This document shows positions 52,239 to 60,260 of a DNA stretch of 64,000 nucleotides, piece by piece. Under the pieces are notes generated by a model. That model had not been told where the DNA came from, made no database searches, and was given only the letters and a program-made list of their open reading frames with translations. Source of the stretch: Salipiger aestuarii. Lineage in GTDB: Bacteria > Pseudomonadota > Alphaproteobacteria > Rhodobacterales > Rhodobacteraceae. The stretch's first letter is position 1. Each line of letters opens with the position of its first letter. The stretch spans positions 1-64,000 of the forward strand of contig NZ_QLMG01000006.1 in the NCBI RefSeq assembly GCF_003259905.1, given 5' to 3'. Made by a program: the position numbers and the translations under genes.

Positions 52239-52982
52239 TCATCTGACAGAGCAGGCTTTTTCCGCGCGCTGCGCCATCACCGCCGCGTGCACCTCGACTG
52301 TATAGGATTCAAGGTCGCGCAGGGCGGTATCGCAAGTGCTGACATCCATCGCCTCGGCGGCATCGACGATCCGGCCATGCAACGCGACGATGCGCGCGCG
52401 GCTTCGGGCGGTGAAGGTGATCATGTTCATCAGCGGCTGCATCGCCTCGACCGCGCCCGCCAGTTGCCACGACAGCACCGGGTTGCCCGCGGCATCGACA
52501 AGCGCCCGGTGAAAGGCCACGTCGGATGCGCAAAAGGCTTCGTCCGTCAGACCGGGGTCGGACTGGCGGGCGACCTCGGTGCGCATGCATCTCAGCTGGG
52601 CTTCGTTGCGCCGGGCGCAAGCCAGGGGCGCGCAGGCGCGTTCCATGGCAAAGCGCGCCTCGCAGGCGACATCGAAGCTGATGGCGTTCATCGACAGCAG
52701 CAGCACGCCGGTGGTGATCTGCTGATCGTGGGCGGCGTCGTAGCTGAGGTGATTGACAAAAGCCCCGCCGCTGGCGCCGCGCCGGGTGCGGATCAACGAC
52801 TGCGCCGCCAGCCGCTTGAGCGCCTCGCGCACGGTGGGGCGCGACACGCCGTACTGTTCGGCCAGTTCGGTTTCCGATGGCAGACGGTCGCCCACCATCA
52901 GCCGCCCGTCGACAATGGCGCTGCGCAACGCCGAAGCGATGGTGGACGAGCGATCGGGTACAGGGGGGGTTGCGGGCGGCAT
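52239..52982 (-). CDS. GntR-family regulator, FadR/FCD type
   Basis: A 247-residue regulator. Winged HTH at about residues 8-75 (ALRSAIVDGRLMVGDRLPSETELAEQYGVSRPTVREALKRLA), and an FCD domain with DVACEARFAMERACAPLA and ASDVAFHRALVDAAGNPVLSWQL. It is divergent from the DinB gene, with an inverted repeat in the 72-bp gap; the TRAP operon is 427 bp downstream on the same strand. Most FCD regulators sense organic acids, so it plausibly controls the TRAP genes and itself. Confidence 0.88.
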   Translation of the reverse strand: MPPATPPVPDRSSTIASALRSAIVDGRLMVGDRLPSETELAEQYGVSRPTVREALKRLAAQSLIRTRRGASGGAFVNHLSYDAAHDQQITTGVLLLSMNAISFDVACEARFAMERACAPLACARRNEAQLRCMRTEVARQSDPGLTDEAFCASDVAFHRALVDAAGNPVLSWQLAGAVEAMQPLMNMITFTARSRARIVALHGRIVDAAEAMDVSTCDTALRDLESYTVEVHAAVMAQRAEKACSVR

Positions 52983-52994
52983 GAGGGGCTGTTT

Positions 52995-53009
52995 AATTGT
53001 CAGACAATT
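52995..53009. promoter_or_regulatory. perfect palindrome, likely FadR-type operator
   Basis: A 15-bp perfect inverted repeat, aattgtc-a-gacaatt, lies 12 bp before the GntR start codon (52982) and 45 bp before the DinB start. The spacing and TTGTCnGACAA core match operators of FCD-type GntR regulators. It sits in the shared promoter, so autoregulation is likely. Confidence 0.7.
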
Positions 53010-53054
53010 GGTTGTCCAGCGCCGAGTCCCCGCCCCGCAAGCAAGGAGGCACCG

Positions 53055-53564
53055 ATGCCAGCCCCCGAGGATGTTCTGATGCTGGCGCGTTACAACGCCT
53101 GGCAGAACCGCGAGATGAAAGCCGTGCTTGAGGCGCTGCCGACCGCTGTTCCGCACAAGCCCTGCGGTCTGCACTTTGGCACGATCCTTGCGACGGTGAA
53201 CCACCTGCTGTGGGCCGATCGGATCTGGATGAGCCGCCTTGCCGACTGGCCGAGGCCCGAGGGCGGCATCGCAAGCAGCGTCGATCTGACGCCGACCCTG
53301 TCGGTCTGGGCCCCCGAGCGGTTCCGCGCGGATGCAAGACTGATCGTGTGGGCCGAAGGGCTGCGCGCAGCCAGCCTGCATGGCGATCTGCGCTGGTATT
53401 CGGCGGTGACGGGGCGCGAACAGGTCAAGCCGGTGGCGCAATGCGTGCTGCACCTGTTTACCCATCAGGCGCATCATCGCGGGCAGATCCACGCCGCGAT
53501 CACCGCGCAGGGGGCACAGGGCTGGACATCGGATCTGGTTTTCACGCCGGATGGCGGGCCGTGA
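53055..53564 (+). CDS. DinB-family protein
   Basis: A 169-residue four-helix-bundle protein. The metal-binding histidines are visible: TVNHLLWADRIW near residue 49 and QCVLHLFTHQAHHRGQIHAAI near 135-155, the normal DinB H...H-x3-H pattern. Many DinB proteins are thiol-dependent enzymes or damage-inducible proteins of unknown activity. A strong SD aaggagg precedes ATG 53055. It shares the palindrome with the divergent GntR gene. Confidence 0.87.
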   Translation: MPAPEDVLMLARYNAWQNREMKAVLEALPTAVPHKPCGLHFGTILATVNHLLWADRIWMSRLADWPRPEGGIASSVDLTPTLSVWAPERFRADARLIVWAEGLRAASLHGDLRWYSAVTGREQVKPVAQCVLHLFTHQAHHRGQIHAAITAQGAQGWTSDLVFTPDGGP

Positions 53565-53695
53565 CTGTGAGCGGCGTGTGCCCCGGCGCCGGCGTGGGTT
53601 GTGCGCGCCGAGGGGGCGCTGCCCCCGCCGCGTTGCGGCCCCCCGGAGTTTATCCGGCAAGATGAACGGGCAAGATACAGAAGGAGCACCAACGG

Positions 53696-54691
53696 ATGAC
53701 CAAGTTTAACGCGCTGATCGTCGACAAGACGGACAGCGGAGAAATCTCGGCGGCGGTGCGCCAGATCGGGCTGGACGATCTGCCCGAAGGCGATGTGACG
53801 GTCGCGGTGGAGTATTCGACGCTGAACTACAAGGACGGCCTGTGTCTGGGGCCGGGGGGCGGGCTGGTGCGTCGCTACCCGCATGTGCCGGGCATTGATT
53901 TCGCCGGGACGGTCGAGGCCTCGGACGATCCGCGTTACCGCCCCGGTGACAAAGTGGTGCTGACCGGCTGGCGTGTCGGAGAGGCGCATTGGGGCGGGTA
54001 TGCGCAAAAGGCGCGGGTCAGCGCCGACTGGCTGGTGCCGCTGCCCGACGGGTTGAGTCCGCGCCAGGCGATGGCGGTGGGCACCGCCGGTTTCACGGCG
54101 ATGCTTGCGCTGATGGCGCTTGAGGATCACGGCGTCGTGCCAGCGCGCGGGCCCGTCCTGGTGACGGGCGCTGCGGGGGGCGTGGGGTCGGTGGCGACTG
54201 CGCTTCTTGCCGCGCGCGGGTACGAGGTCGCGGCGGTGACCGGGCGCCCTCGGCAAGAGGCGTATTTGCGAGATCTGGGCGCATCGCGCATCGTGCCCCG
54301 CGCGGAACTGGCGGAAACCGTCAAGCGCCCGCTTGAAAGCGAAAGCTGGGCGGGCTGCGTCGATGCGGTCGGCGGCGCGATGCTGGCCCGCGTGCTGGGG
54401 CAGATGAAATACGGCGGCGCGGTTGCCGCCGTGGGGCTGGCGGGGGGCGCGCAACTGCCCGCGACAGTGATCCCGTTCCTGTTGCGCGGGGTCAGCTTGC
54501 TGGGCATCGACAGCGTCATGCAGCCCTTTGACAACCGCCAGCGCGCCTGGCAGCGGATCGCGCGGGATCTGCCTCTGGACAAGCTGGAGGCGATGATCCA
54601 CCCGGCTGCGTTGGCGGATCTGCCCGCGCTTGGGGCCGACATCCTCAGCGGGCAGGTCAAGGGGCGGGTCGTGGTTGACGTCAACGGCTGA
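53696..54691 (+). CDS. acuI: acryloyl-CoA reductase-like MDR oxidoreductase (AcuI/YhdH)
   Basis: A 331-residue medium-chain reductase without zinc ligands. The start FNALIVDKTDSGEISAAVRQ, then VEYSTLNYKDGL, the PGIDFAGTVEAS block, and the NADPH loop VLVTGAAGGVGSVATALLAARG near 150-170 are the AcuI/YhdH signature. These enzymes reduce acryloyl-CoA to propionyl-CoA, a step of DMSP cleavage catabolism in roseobacters. No DMSP lyase or DmdA gene is seen in the window. It is followed by a terminator. Confidence 0.88.
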   Translation: MTKFNALIVDKTDSGEISAAVRQIGLDDLPEGDVTVAVEYSTLNYKDGLCLGPGGGLVRRYPHVPGIDFAGTVEASDDPRYRPGDKVVLTGWRVGEAHWGGYAQKARVSADWLVPLPDGLSPRQAMAVGTAGFTAMLALMALEDHGVVPARGPVLVTGAAGGVGSVATALLAARGYEVAAVTGRPRQEAYLRDLGASRIVPRAELAETVKRPLESESWAGCVDAVGGAMLARVLGQMKYGGAVAAVGLAGGAQLPATVIPFLLRGVSLLGIDSVMQPFDNRQRAWQRIARDLPLDKLEAMIHPAALADLPALGADILSGQVKGRVVVDVNG

Positions 54692-55087
54692 CGATCTTGG
54701 GTGGATTGAGCGGTTTTTTTGGGGGGGGTGCGGGGCAGGGGCTCCGCGCCCCTTTTGTTATCCTGATCGTGCTCTGTTGGACGTTTCGGCGCCGCATCTT
54801 TTGCTTTCAGCCCGGAAGAGGCTAGCGTAGAGGAGCCCCTGGTGGCCTGCCGGGCACCGCTGAACGCCGGGCAGGATCGTGAGGCGCGTGCCCGTTGCGC
54901 CGCCTTGCGCGCCTGTTCGGGGCCGCCGGGCCAGCCCCGGCACAATCGAATTGGGGGCCGGTGTGCCTGGGCGCATCGCGCGGGCCGGCGAAGCTTGGGG
55001 CCAGGCCTGGCCCGGCGGACCCGGGCGGGCCGCGTGCCGGGCCGGACCTCTGGACTGGAACGACAAAATGGATAGGGACAATCGTGA
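54692..55087. other. 396-bp region between acuI and the BCCT gene
   Basis: The first ~65 bases hold the acuI terminator. The rest is very GC-rich; several short open frames here lack any protein-like pattern. A perfect 16-bp palindrome (gggccagg and its complement, 54998-55013) lies 75 bp before the BCCT start and may be a regulatory site. No gene is supported. Confidence 0.6.
54737..54756 (+). terminator. intrinsic terminator of acuI
   Basis: A stem aggggc (54737-54742) pairs with gcccct (54748-54753) around a five-base loop, followed by a short T tract (54753-54756). It lies 46 bp after the acuI stop. Confidence 0.75.
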
Positions 55088-56731
55088 ATGAGTGAGTCAA
55101 GCGACGATCAGGGCATTCCGGCGCCAGAAGGGGCGTCGGGGCTTATTGAGACCGATTACGAAATCGGTCAGGACAATATTGAAAGGAAGATCGGGCCCTT
55201 CGGGCTGGATATCCACAACCCGGTTTTTGCGATCTCGGGCATCGCCATCGTTCTCTTCGTGTTTTACACGCTGGCGTTGCCCGAACAGGCCGGATCGGTG
55301 TTCACCTGGCTTTTTGACAGTGTGACCAAGGGGTTCGACTGGTTCTTCATCGGCGCCGCCAACATCTTTGTCATCTTCTGCCTGCTGCTGATCGTGACTC
55401 CGGCGGGGTCCGTCCGGCTGGGCGGCAAGGACGCGCGCCCCGATTACGGCTATATCGGCTGGTTCGCGATGCTGTTCGCGGCCGGTATGGGCATCGGGTT
55501 GATGTTCTACGGCGTGTCCGAACCGATGAGCCATTTTTCGTCGTCGATCGGCGGCGTTTCGGTCGGTGACGACGGGCTGCGCACCGATTGGGCACCGCTT
55601 GGCGGGGCCGAGGGAGATGCGCAGGCTGCGGCCCGTCTGGCGTTTGCCGCCACGATCTTTCACTGGGGCCTGCATCCTTGGGCGATCTATGCGGTGGTGG
55701 CGCTGGCGCTGGCGCTGTTTTCCTACAACAAGGGCCTGCCGCTGACGCTGCGTTCGGCGTTCTATCCGCTGCTGGGGGAACGTGTCTGGGGCTGGCCGGG
55801 GCATTGCATCGACGTTCTGGCGGTTTTTGCCACGCTGTTCGGTCTTGCGACATCGCTTGGGCTTGGGGCGACGCAGGCCAATGCCGGTCTGAACGATCTG
55901 TTCGGCGTTCCGGTCAACTCGACGGTCGAGGTCATCCTGATCTCGTGCATCACCGCCATCGCGCTGGTGTCGGTGGTTCGCGGGCTTGAGGGAGGCGTCA
56001 AACTGCTGTCGGAAATCAACATGGGCCTTGCGCTGTTGTTGCTGCTCTTTGTGATCTTCACCGGGCCGACGTTGCTGCTGCTGACCGGCTTTGTCGACAA
56101 CCTCGGGGCGTATCTGCAATATCTGCCGGCGCTGTCGAACCCGGTGGGGCGCGAGGACGTCAACTTCGTGCAGGGCTGGACCGCGTTCTACTGGGCGTGG
56201 TGGATCAGCTGGTCGCCGTTCGTGGGCATGTTCATCGCCCGCGTCAGCCGGGGCCGCACCGTGCGCGAATTTCTGGTTTGCGTGCTGCTGATCCCCAGCA
56301 TGGTCTGCGTGCTATGGATGTCGGTGTTTGGCGGCGCCGCGATCCTGCAGGTGCTCAACGATGGCTACACCGTCGCGCAAGAGGCGGATCTGGCGGTGAA
56401 GCTGTTCAAGATGCTGGACGTGATGCCGCTGGCCTCGATCACCTCGCTGATCGGGATCGTGCTGGTGATCGTGTTCTTCGTGACCTCATCGGATTCGGGG
56501 TCGCTGGTGATCGACACCATCACGGCGGGCGGCAAGGTTGACGCGCCGATGCCCCAGCGGGTGTTCTGGGCGGTCTTCGAGGGCGCTGTGGCCATCGTGC
56601 TGCTGCTGTCGGCGGGGGGCCTGTCGTCGCTGCAATCCATGGTGATTTCGACCGGGTTGCCGTTCACGCTGGTGCTGCTGGTGATGTGCTTTGCGATCTG
56701 GCGCGGCCTGATGGCGGAACGTCGCCTGTAA
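55088..56731 (+). CDS. BCCT-family transporter (betaine/carnitine/choline/DMSP)
   Basis: A 547-residue protein with about 12 helices. The substrate/ion-binding segment FAAGMGIGLMFYGVSEPMSHF resembles the Na+-coupled GMGIG motif of BetP, and the conserved Trp box reads FYWAWWISWSPFVGMFIARVSRGRTVREF. The long N-terminus (about 50 residues) is charged, as in osmoregulated BCCT members. It imports quaternary amines or tertiary sulfonium compounds with Na+. With acuI upstream, DMSP uptake (DddT-like) is a possibility, but not shown. A terminator follows. Confidence 0.9.
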   Translation: MSESSDDQGIPAPEGASGLIETDYEIGQDNIERKIGPFGLDIHNPVFAISGIAIVLFVFYTLALPEQAGSVFTWLFDSVTKGFDWFFIGAANIFVIFCLLLIVTPAGSVRLGGKDARPDYGYIGWFAMLFAAGMGIGLMFYGVSEPMSHFSSSIGGVSVGDDGLRTDWAPLGGAEGDAQAAARLAFAATIFHWGLHPWAIYAVVALALALFSYNKGLPLTLRSAFYPLLGERVWGWPGHCIDVLAVFATLFGLATSLGLGATQANAGLNDLFGVPVNSTVEVILISCITAIALVSVVRGLEGGVKLLSEINMGLALLLLLFVIFTGPTLLLLTGFVDNLGAYLQYLPALSNPVGREDVNFVQGWTAFYWAWWISWSPFVGMFIARVSRGRTVREFLVCVLLIPSMVCVLWMSVFGGAAILQVLNDGYTVAQEADLAVKLFKMLDVMPLASITSLIGIVLVIVFFVTSSDSGSLVIDTITAGGKVDAPMPQRVFWAVFEGAVAIVLLLSAGGLSSLQSMVISTGLPFTLVLLVMCFAIWRGLMAERRL

Positions 56732-56756
56732 GCCTGCGCTTTCGGGCGGGCACACC

Positions 56757-56788
56757 GCGCACGGGCCTTGCGGCCCGTGCGCTTTTTT
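56757..56788 (+). terminator. intrinsic terminator of the BCCT gene
   Basis: A perfect 11-bp stem gcgcacgggcc / ggcccgtgcgc (56757-56767 and 56772-56782) with a tetraloop ttgc, followed by six T (56783-56788). A strong Rho-independent terminator, 26 bp after the BCCT stop. Confidence 0.93.
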
Positions 56789-56872
56789 GGCGGCGCAGGT
56801 TTGCGCGGGGTCGCGCTTGACGGCTCGACCGATCCCCGGTCTTTTGCGTCGCGACAAACGACCGGAGGCGTC

Positions 56873-58072
56873 ATGCTGGATCTTAGCTATGTGCGCGGGC
56901 AGTTTCCCGCCTTTGCCGAACCTTCGCTGCAAGGTCAGGCGTTTTTCGAGAATGCCGGGGGGTCGTATACCTGCCAGCCGGTGATCGACCGGCTGTTCCG
57001 GTTTTATCACCAGCGCAAGGTGCAGCCCTACGCGCCCTATCCCGCGGCGCAGGCGGGCGGGGCCGAGATGGACGAGGCGCGCACGCGGCTGGCGGGGCTG
57101 CTGAACATCGCCCCCGACGAGCTGAGCTTTGGCCCGTCGACCAGCCAGAACATCTATGTGCTGTCGCAGGCCGTACGCGAGGCGATGCGTCCGGGCGAGG
57201 CGATCATCGTCACCAATCAGGACCACGAGGCAAACTCCGGCGCGTGGCGTCGCCTTGCCGATCACGGCATCGAGGTGCGCGAATGGAAGGTCGATCCCGA
57301 AACCGGCCATCTGGACCCGGCCGAGCTGGAACCGCTGCTGGATGAATCCGTCCGGCTGGTCTGCTTTCCGCATTGTTCCAATGTGGTGGGCGAGATCAAC
57401 CCCGTGGCCGAGATCACCGCGCTGGCCCATGCCGCCGGGGCCTGGGTCTGCGTGGATGGCGTCAGCTATGCGCCGCACGGGTTTCCCGATGTCGACGCGC
57501 TGGGCTGCGACATCTATCTGTTTTCGGCCTACAAGACCTATGGGCCGCATCAGGGCATCATGGCGATCCGCCGCGAACTGGCCAACCTGCTGCCCAATCA
57601 GGCGCACAGCTTCAACGGGGATACGCTTTACAAGAAATTCACCCCCGCCGGGCCGGATCACGCGCAGGTCGCCGCCTGTGCCGGCATGGTCGACTACATC
57701 GAGGCGCTGGCGACCCATCAGGGTGTCTCTCCCCGCGAGGTCGCCGGGTTGATGCACGCGCATGAGGTTGCGCTGATGCAACCGCTGCTGGACTATCTGG
57801 GCACGAAGAACTCGGTGCGCCTGCTGGGGCCAACTGACGCCGCGCGGCGCGCGCCCACCGTTGCCGTGGCGCTGCAACGACCGGCCGAAGGCGTTGCGCG
57901 CGACCTGGCGCAGCATGGCATCATGGCGGGGGGGGGCGATTTCTATGCGGTGCGCCCGCTACAGGCGATGGGCATCGATACGGTCAAGGGCGTGTTGCGC
58001 CTGTCTTTCGTGCATTACACGTCGCCGGACGAGGTTGACCAGCTGCTTGCCGCGCTTGACGCGGTTTTGTGA
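56873..58072 (+). CDS. class V aminotransferase / cysteine desulfurase-like enzyme
   Basis: A 399-residue PLP enzyme of fold type I. QAFFENAGGSYTCQPVID is the N-terminal substrate loop, TNQDHEANSGAWRRLAD has the PLP-stacking His, CVDGVSYAPHGFPDVDALGCDIYLFSAYKTYGPHQG has Asp and the PLP Lys (K221). The C-terminus has no mobile catalytic Cys loop, so true cysteine desulfurase activity is uncertain; an isopenicillin-N-epimerase-like or aminotransferase activity is possible. SD cggaggcg precedes ATG 56873. It stands after a strong terminator and is therefore separately transcribed. Confidence 0.83.
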   Translation: MLDLSYVRGQFPAFAEPSLQGQAFFENAGGSYTCQPVIDRLFRFYHQRKVQPYAPYPAAQAGGAEMDEARTRLAGLLNIAPDELSFGPSTSQNIYVLSQAVREAMRPGEAIIVTNQDHEANSGAWRRLADHGIEVREWKVDPETGHLDPAELEPLLDESVRLVCFPHCSNVVGEINPVAEITALAHAAGAWVCVDGVSYAPHGFPDVDALGCDIYLFSAYKTYGPHQGIMAIRRELANLLPNQAHSFNGDTLYKKFTPAGPDHAQVAACAGMVDYIEALATHQGVSPREVAGLMHAHEVALMQPLLDYLGTKNSVRLLGPTDAARRAPTVAVALQRPAEGVARDLAQHGIMAGGGDFYAVRPLQAMGIDTVKGVLRLSFVHYTSPDEVDQLLAALDAVL

Positions 58073-58165
58073 CGGCCCGCCGCCGCTGTCGCGGGGTTGT
58101 CGGGGCCTGCGGCGCTTGACCGGGGCGGAGGCGGGCTATCTGGCACCGCAACCAGGGAGCGTTCG

Positions 58166-59587
58166 ATGCCTCAGACCAAGCCCATCCTCGTCTGGATCCG
58201 CCGCGATCTGAGGCTGACCGACCACGCCGCGCTTAGCAAGGCCGCGGGGATGGGGCGGCCCGTGATTCCGGTGTTCATCCGGGATCATACGGTCGATGCG
58301 CTGGGGGCAGCGCCGAAATGGCGGCTGGGGTTGGGGCTTGCTGTCTACGCGGATAGGCTGGCCGCGATGGGCAGCGCGCTGGTGCTGCGCGCGGGGCCGG
58401 CGCGCGAGGTGCTGGAGCGGCTGCTCGATGAAACCGGCGCCGATACCGTTTATTGGCAACGCGCCTACGATCCGGACTCGGTCGAACGCGACACCGCCGT
58501 CAAGGATGCGCTCAGGGCGCGCGGCGTCGAGGCGCAGAGCTTTGCGGGGCATCTGCTGTTCGAACCCTGGACGGTGGAAACCAGGCAGGGGGGGTATTAC
58601 AAGGTTTATTCCCCCTATTGGCGCGCGGTCCAGCATCGCGGCGTGGCCCGGTCGCTGTCCGCGCCCGCGGAGCTGAGCGCCCCGCACACCTGGCCCACGT
58701 CCGAACGGCTTGACGACTGGCAGCTTGGCGCGCAAATGCGGCGCGGGGCCGCCGTGGCCGCGCCCTATCAACAGGTCGGCGAACAAGCCGCGCAGGACCG
58801 TCTTGCAAGTTTCGCCCGCGATGCCATCGCCGACTACAGGGACGGGCGGAACATGGTGGCCACCGACGGCTGTTCGATGCTGTCGGAAAACCTCAGCCTG
58901 GGGGAAATCAGCCCGGCGCAATGCTGGCACGCGGGCCGGCGCGCCATGCAGGCGGGCAAGGACGGTGCCGAACCTTGGGTCAAGGAACTGGTCTGGCGCG
59001 ACTTTGCCTGGCACCTGCTGTGGCACACACCCCATATCGCCGACCGCAGCTGGCGCGCGGGCTGGCAGACCTTTCCGTGGAACGAAGACGAACGCACGGC
59101 CGAAGTCATTGCCTGGAAACGCGGCCGCACCGGCATTCCGTTTGTCGATGCGGCCCTGCGCGAGATGTATGTCACCGGGCGCATGCACAACCGCGCCCGC
59201 ATGATCGTGGCAAGCTACCTGACCAAGCACCTGATGTGCCACTGGAAAATTGGCATGGACTGGTTCGAGCAATGCCTGACCGACTGGGACCCGGCCAGCA
59301 ACGCGCTTGGCTGGCAATGGAGCGCCGGCAGCGGGCCGGATGCCAGCCCCTATTTCCGTGTCTTCAACCCGATCACCCAGCGCGAGAAATTCGACCCCGA
59401 CGGCGCCTATGTCACCCGCTGGATCGCCGAAGGGCAAACCGACCCTCCGGGCACCGCGCTTGGCTATTTTCAGGCGATCCCGAAACGCTGGGCGATGACG
59501 CCGCAAGACGCCTATCCCGATCCCGTGGTCACCGCCGAGGCGGGGCGCAAGGCGGCCCTTGACGCCTACCAGAACCGCGATTTCTGA
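58166..59587 (+). CDS. phrB: deoxyribodipyrimidine photolyase
   Basis: A 473-residue cryptochrome/photolyase. The N-terminal antenna domain (ILVWIRRDLRLTDHAALSKA) is followed by the FAD-binding domain. Its motifs are WKRGRTGIPFVDAALREMY, TGRMHNRARMIVASYLTKHL, DWDPASNALGWQWSAGSGPDASPYFRVFNP and a conserved C-terminal YVTRW. It repairs UV-induced cyclobutane pyrimidine dimers using blue light. ATG 58166 follows SD accagggag. Confidence 0.93.
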   Translation: MPQTKPILVWIRRDLRLTDHAALSKAAGMGRPVIPVFIRDHTVDALGAAPKWRLGLGLAVYADRLAAMGSALVLRAGPAREVLERLLDETGADTVYWQRAYDPDSVERDTAVKDALRARGVEAQSFAGHLLFEPWTVETRQGGYYKVYSPYWRAVQHRGVARSLSAPAELSAPHTWPTSERLDDWQLGAQMRRGAAVAAPYQQVGEQAAQDRLASFARDAIADYRDGRNMVATDGCSMLSENLSLGEISPAQCWHAGRRAMQAGKDGAEPWVKELVWRDFAWHLLWHTPHIADRSWRAGWQTFPWNEDERTAEVIAWKRGRTGIPFVDAALREMYVTGRMHNRARMIVASYLTKHLMCHWKIGMDWFEQCLTDWDPASNALGWQWSAGSGPDASPYFRVFNPITQREKFDPDGAYVTRWIAEGQTDPPGTALGYFQAIPKRWAMTPQDAYPDPVVTAEAGRKAALDAYQNRDF

Positions 59588-59713
59588 CGCGGGCTCTGTT
59601 TCTTGCAGGACACAAGGCCAGGGCAGACCTTCCGCCATGGGGCGCAATGGCTTGCGGCAAGGCTTTGACGCGGTCTACGATTCGCGAACCGGATTTTCGA
59701 AGGGCCTTTCGAT

Positions 59714-60154
59714 ATGTTCACCGCCGCACGGCTGATTGCTGCCCTGTGTCTTGCGATACTGGCATGGTTGGGGGCGGACTATGTGATGCGCCTGATGCCG
59801 GAACGCGACCATTTCGGGATGTTTGCCTACACCAGCGTGGTGATCGGGTTCCTATGCGGCTGGATCATCGTCGGTCCGCGCGCGGGGCGGGGCAGCGCGG
59901 CGGCGATCTCGCACGGGGTCACCGGGGTTGTGGTGGCCATCCTGTGGGCCCTGTTTCTGCACGCGACGAATGAAATGGTCGATCTTGCGATGCGGCACCG
60001 CTACGACGGTGCGCTTGAAGCCTTTGCCGCGATCTTCGAGATCGCGGTCGAATACGGGACCCTGCTGCTGGATACCGGATTCATGATGCTGATGGTGATC
60101 GGGGCGCTGGTGACCGGCCTTCTGCCCGAGCTTGCATCGCGGCACTGGCGCTGA
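59714..60154 (+). CDS. trgA: TrgA family membrane protein
   Basis: A 146-residue protein with four helices (LIAALCLAILAWLGADYV, FAYTSVVIGFLCGWIIVG, GVTGVVVAILWALFLHAT, TGFMMLMVIGALVTGLLPEL). It matches the TrgA family of Rhodobacter sphaeroides, which is tied to high-level tellurite resistance together with trgB and cysK. The ATG at 59714 is chosen; the gene ends 107 bp before trgB. Confidence 0.85.
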   Translation: MFTAARLIAALCLAILAWLGADYVMRLMPERDHFGMFAYTSVVIGFLCGWIIVGPRAGRGSAAAISHGVTGVVVAILWALFLHATNEMVDLAMRHRYDGALEAFAAIFEIAVEYGTLLLDTGFMMLMVIGALVTGLLPELASRHWR

Positions 60155-60185
60155 ATTCGGCCCCGATGCAGGCGCCGATGCCGTT

Positions 60186-60233
60186 CCAGAAATCAGGCCA
60201 GAAACCAGACCAGAAACCAGACCAGAAATCAGG
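60186..60233. repeat. four tandem 12-bp units before trgB
   Basis: Four near-perfect copies of ccagaaaYcagR (starts at 60186, 60198, 60210, 60222) lie 28 bp upstream of the chosen trgB start. Twelve bases is four codons; in the trgB frame the block would read R-P-E-T/I repeats, so it may be coding in an N-terminally extended TrgB, or just slippage-prone DNA in the leader. Confidence 0.7.
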
Positions 60234-60260
60234 CACCCGCGAGGCGCCGAAGGAGTATCC

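Noticed and set aside
54842-55095. Several short plus-strand open frames
   Set aside because: Overlapping arginine/glycine/proline-rich frames in GC-rich non-coding DNA; no start context or family pattern.
60186-60233. CRISPR array
   Set aside because: Four adjacent 12-bp units without spacers are a tandem repeat, not a CRISPR array; no cas genes are present.
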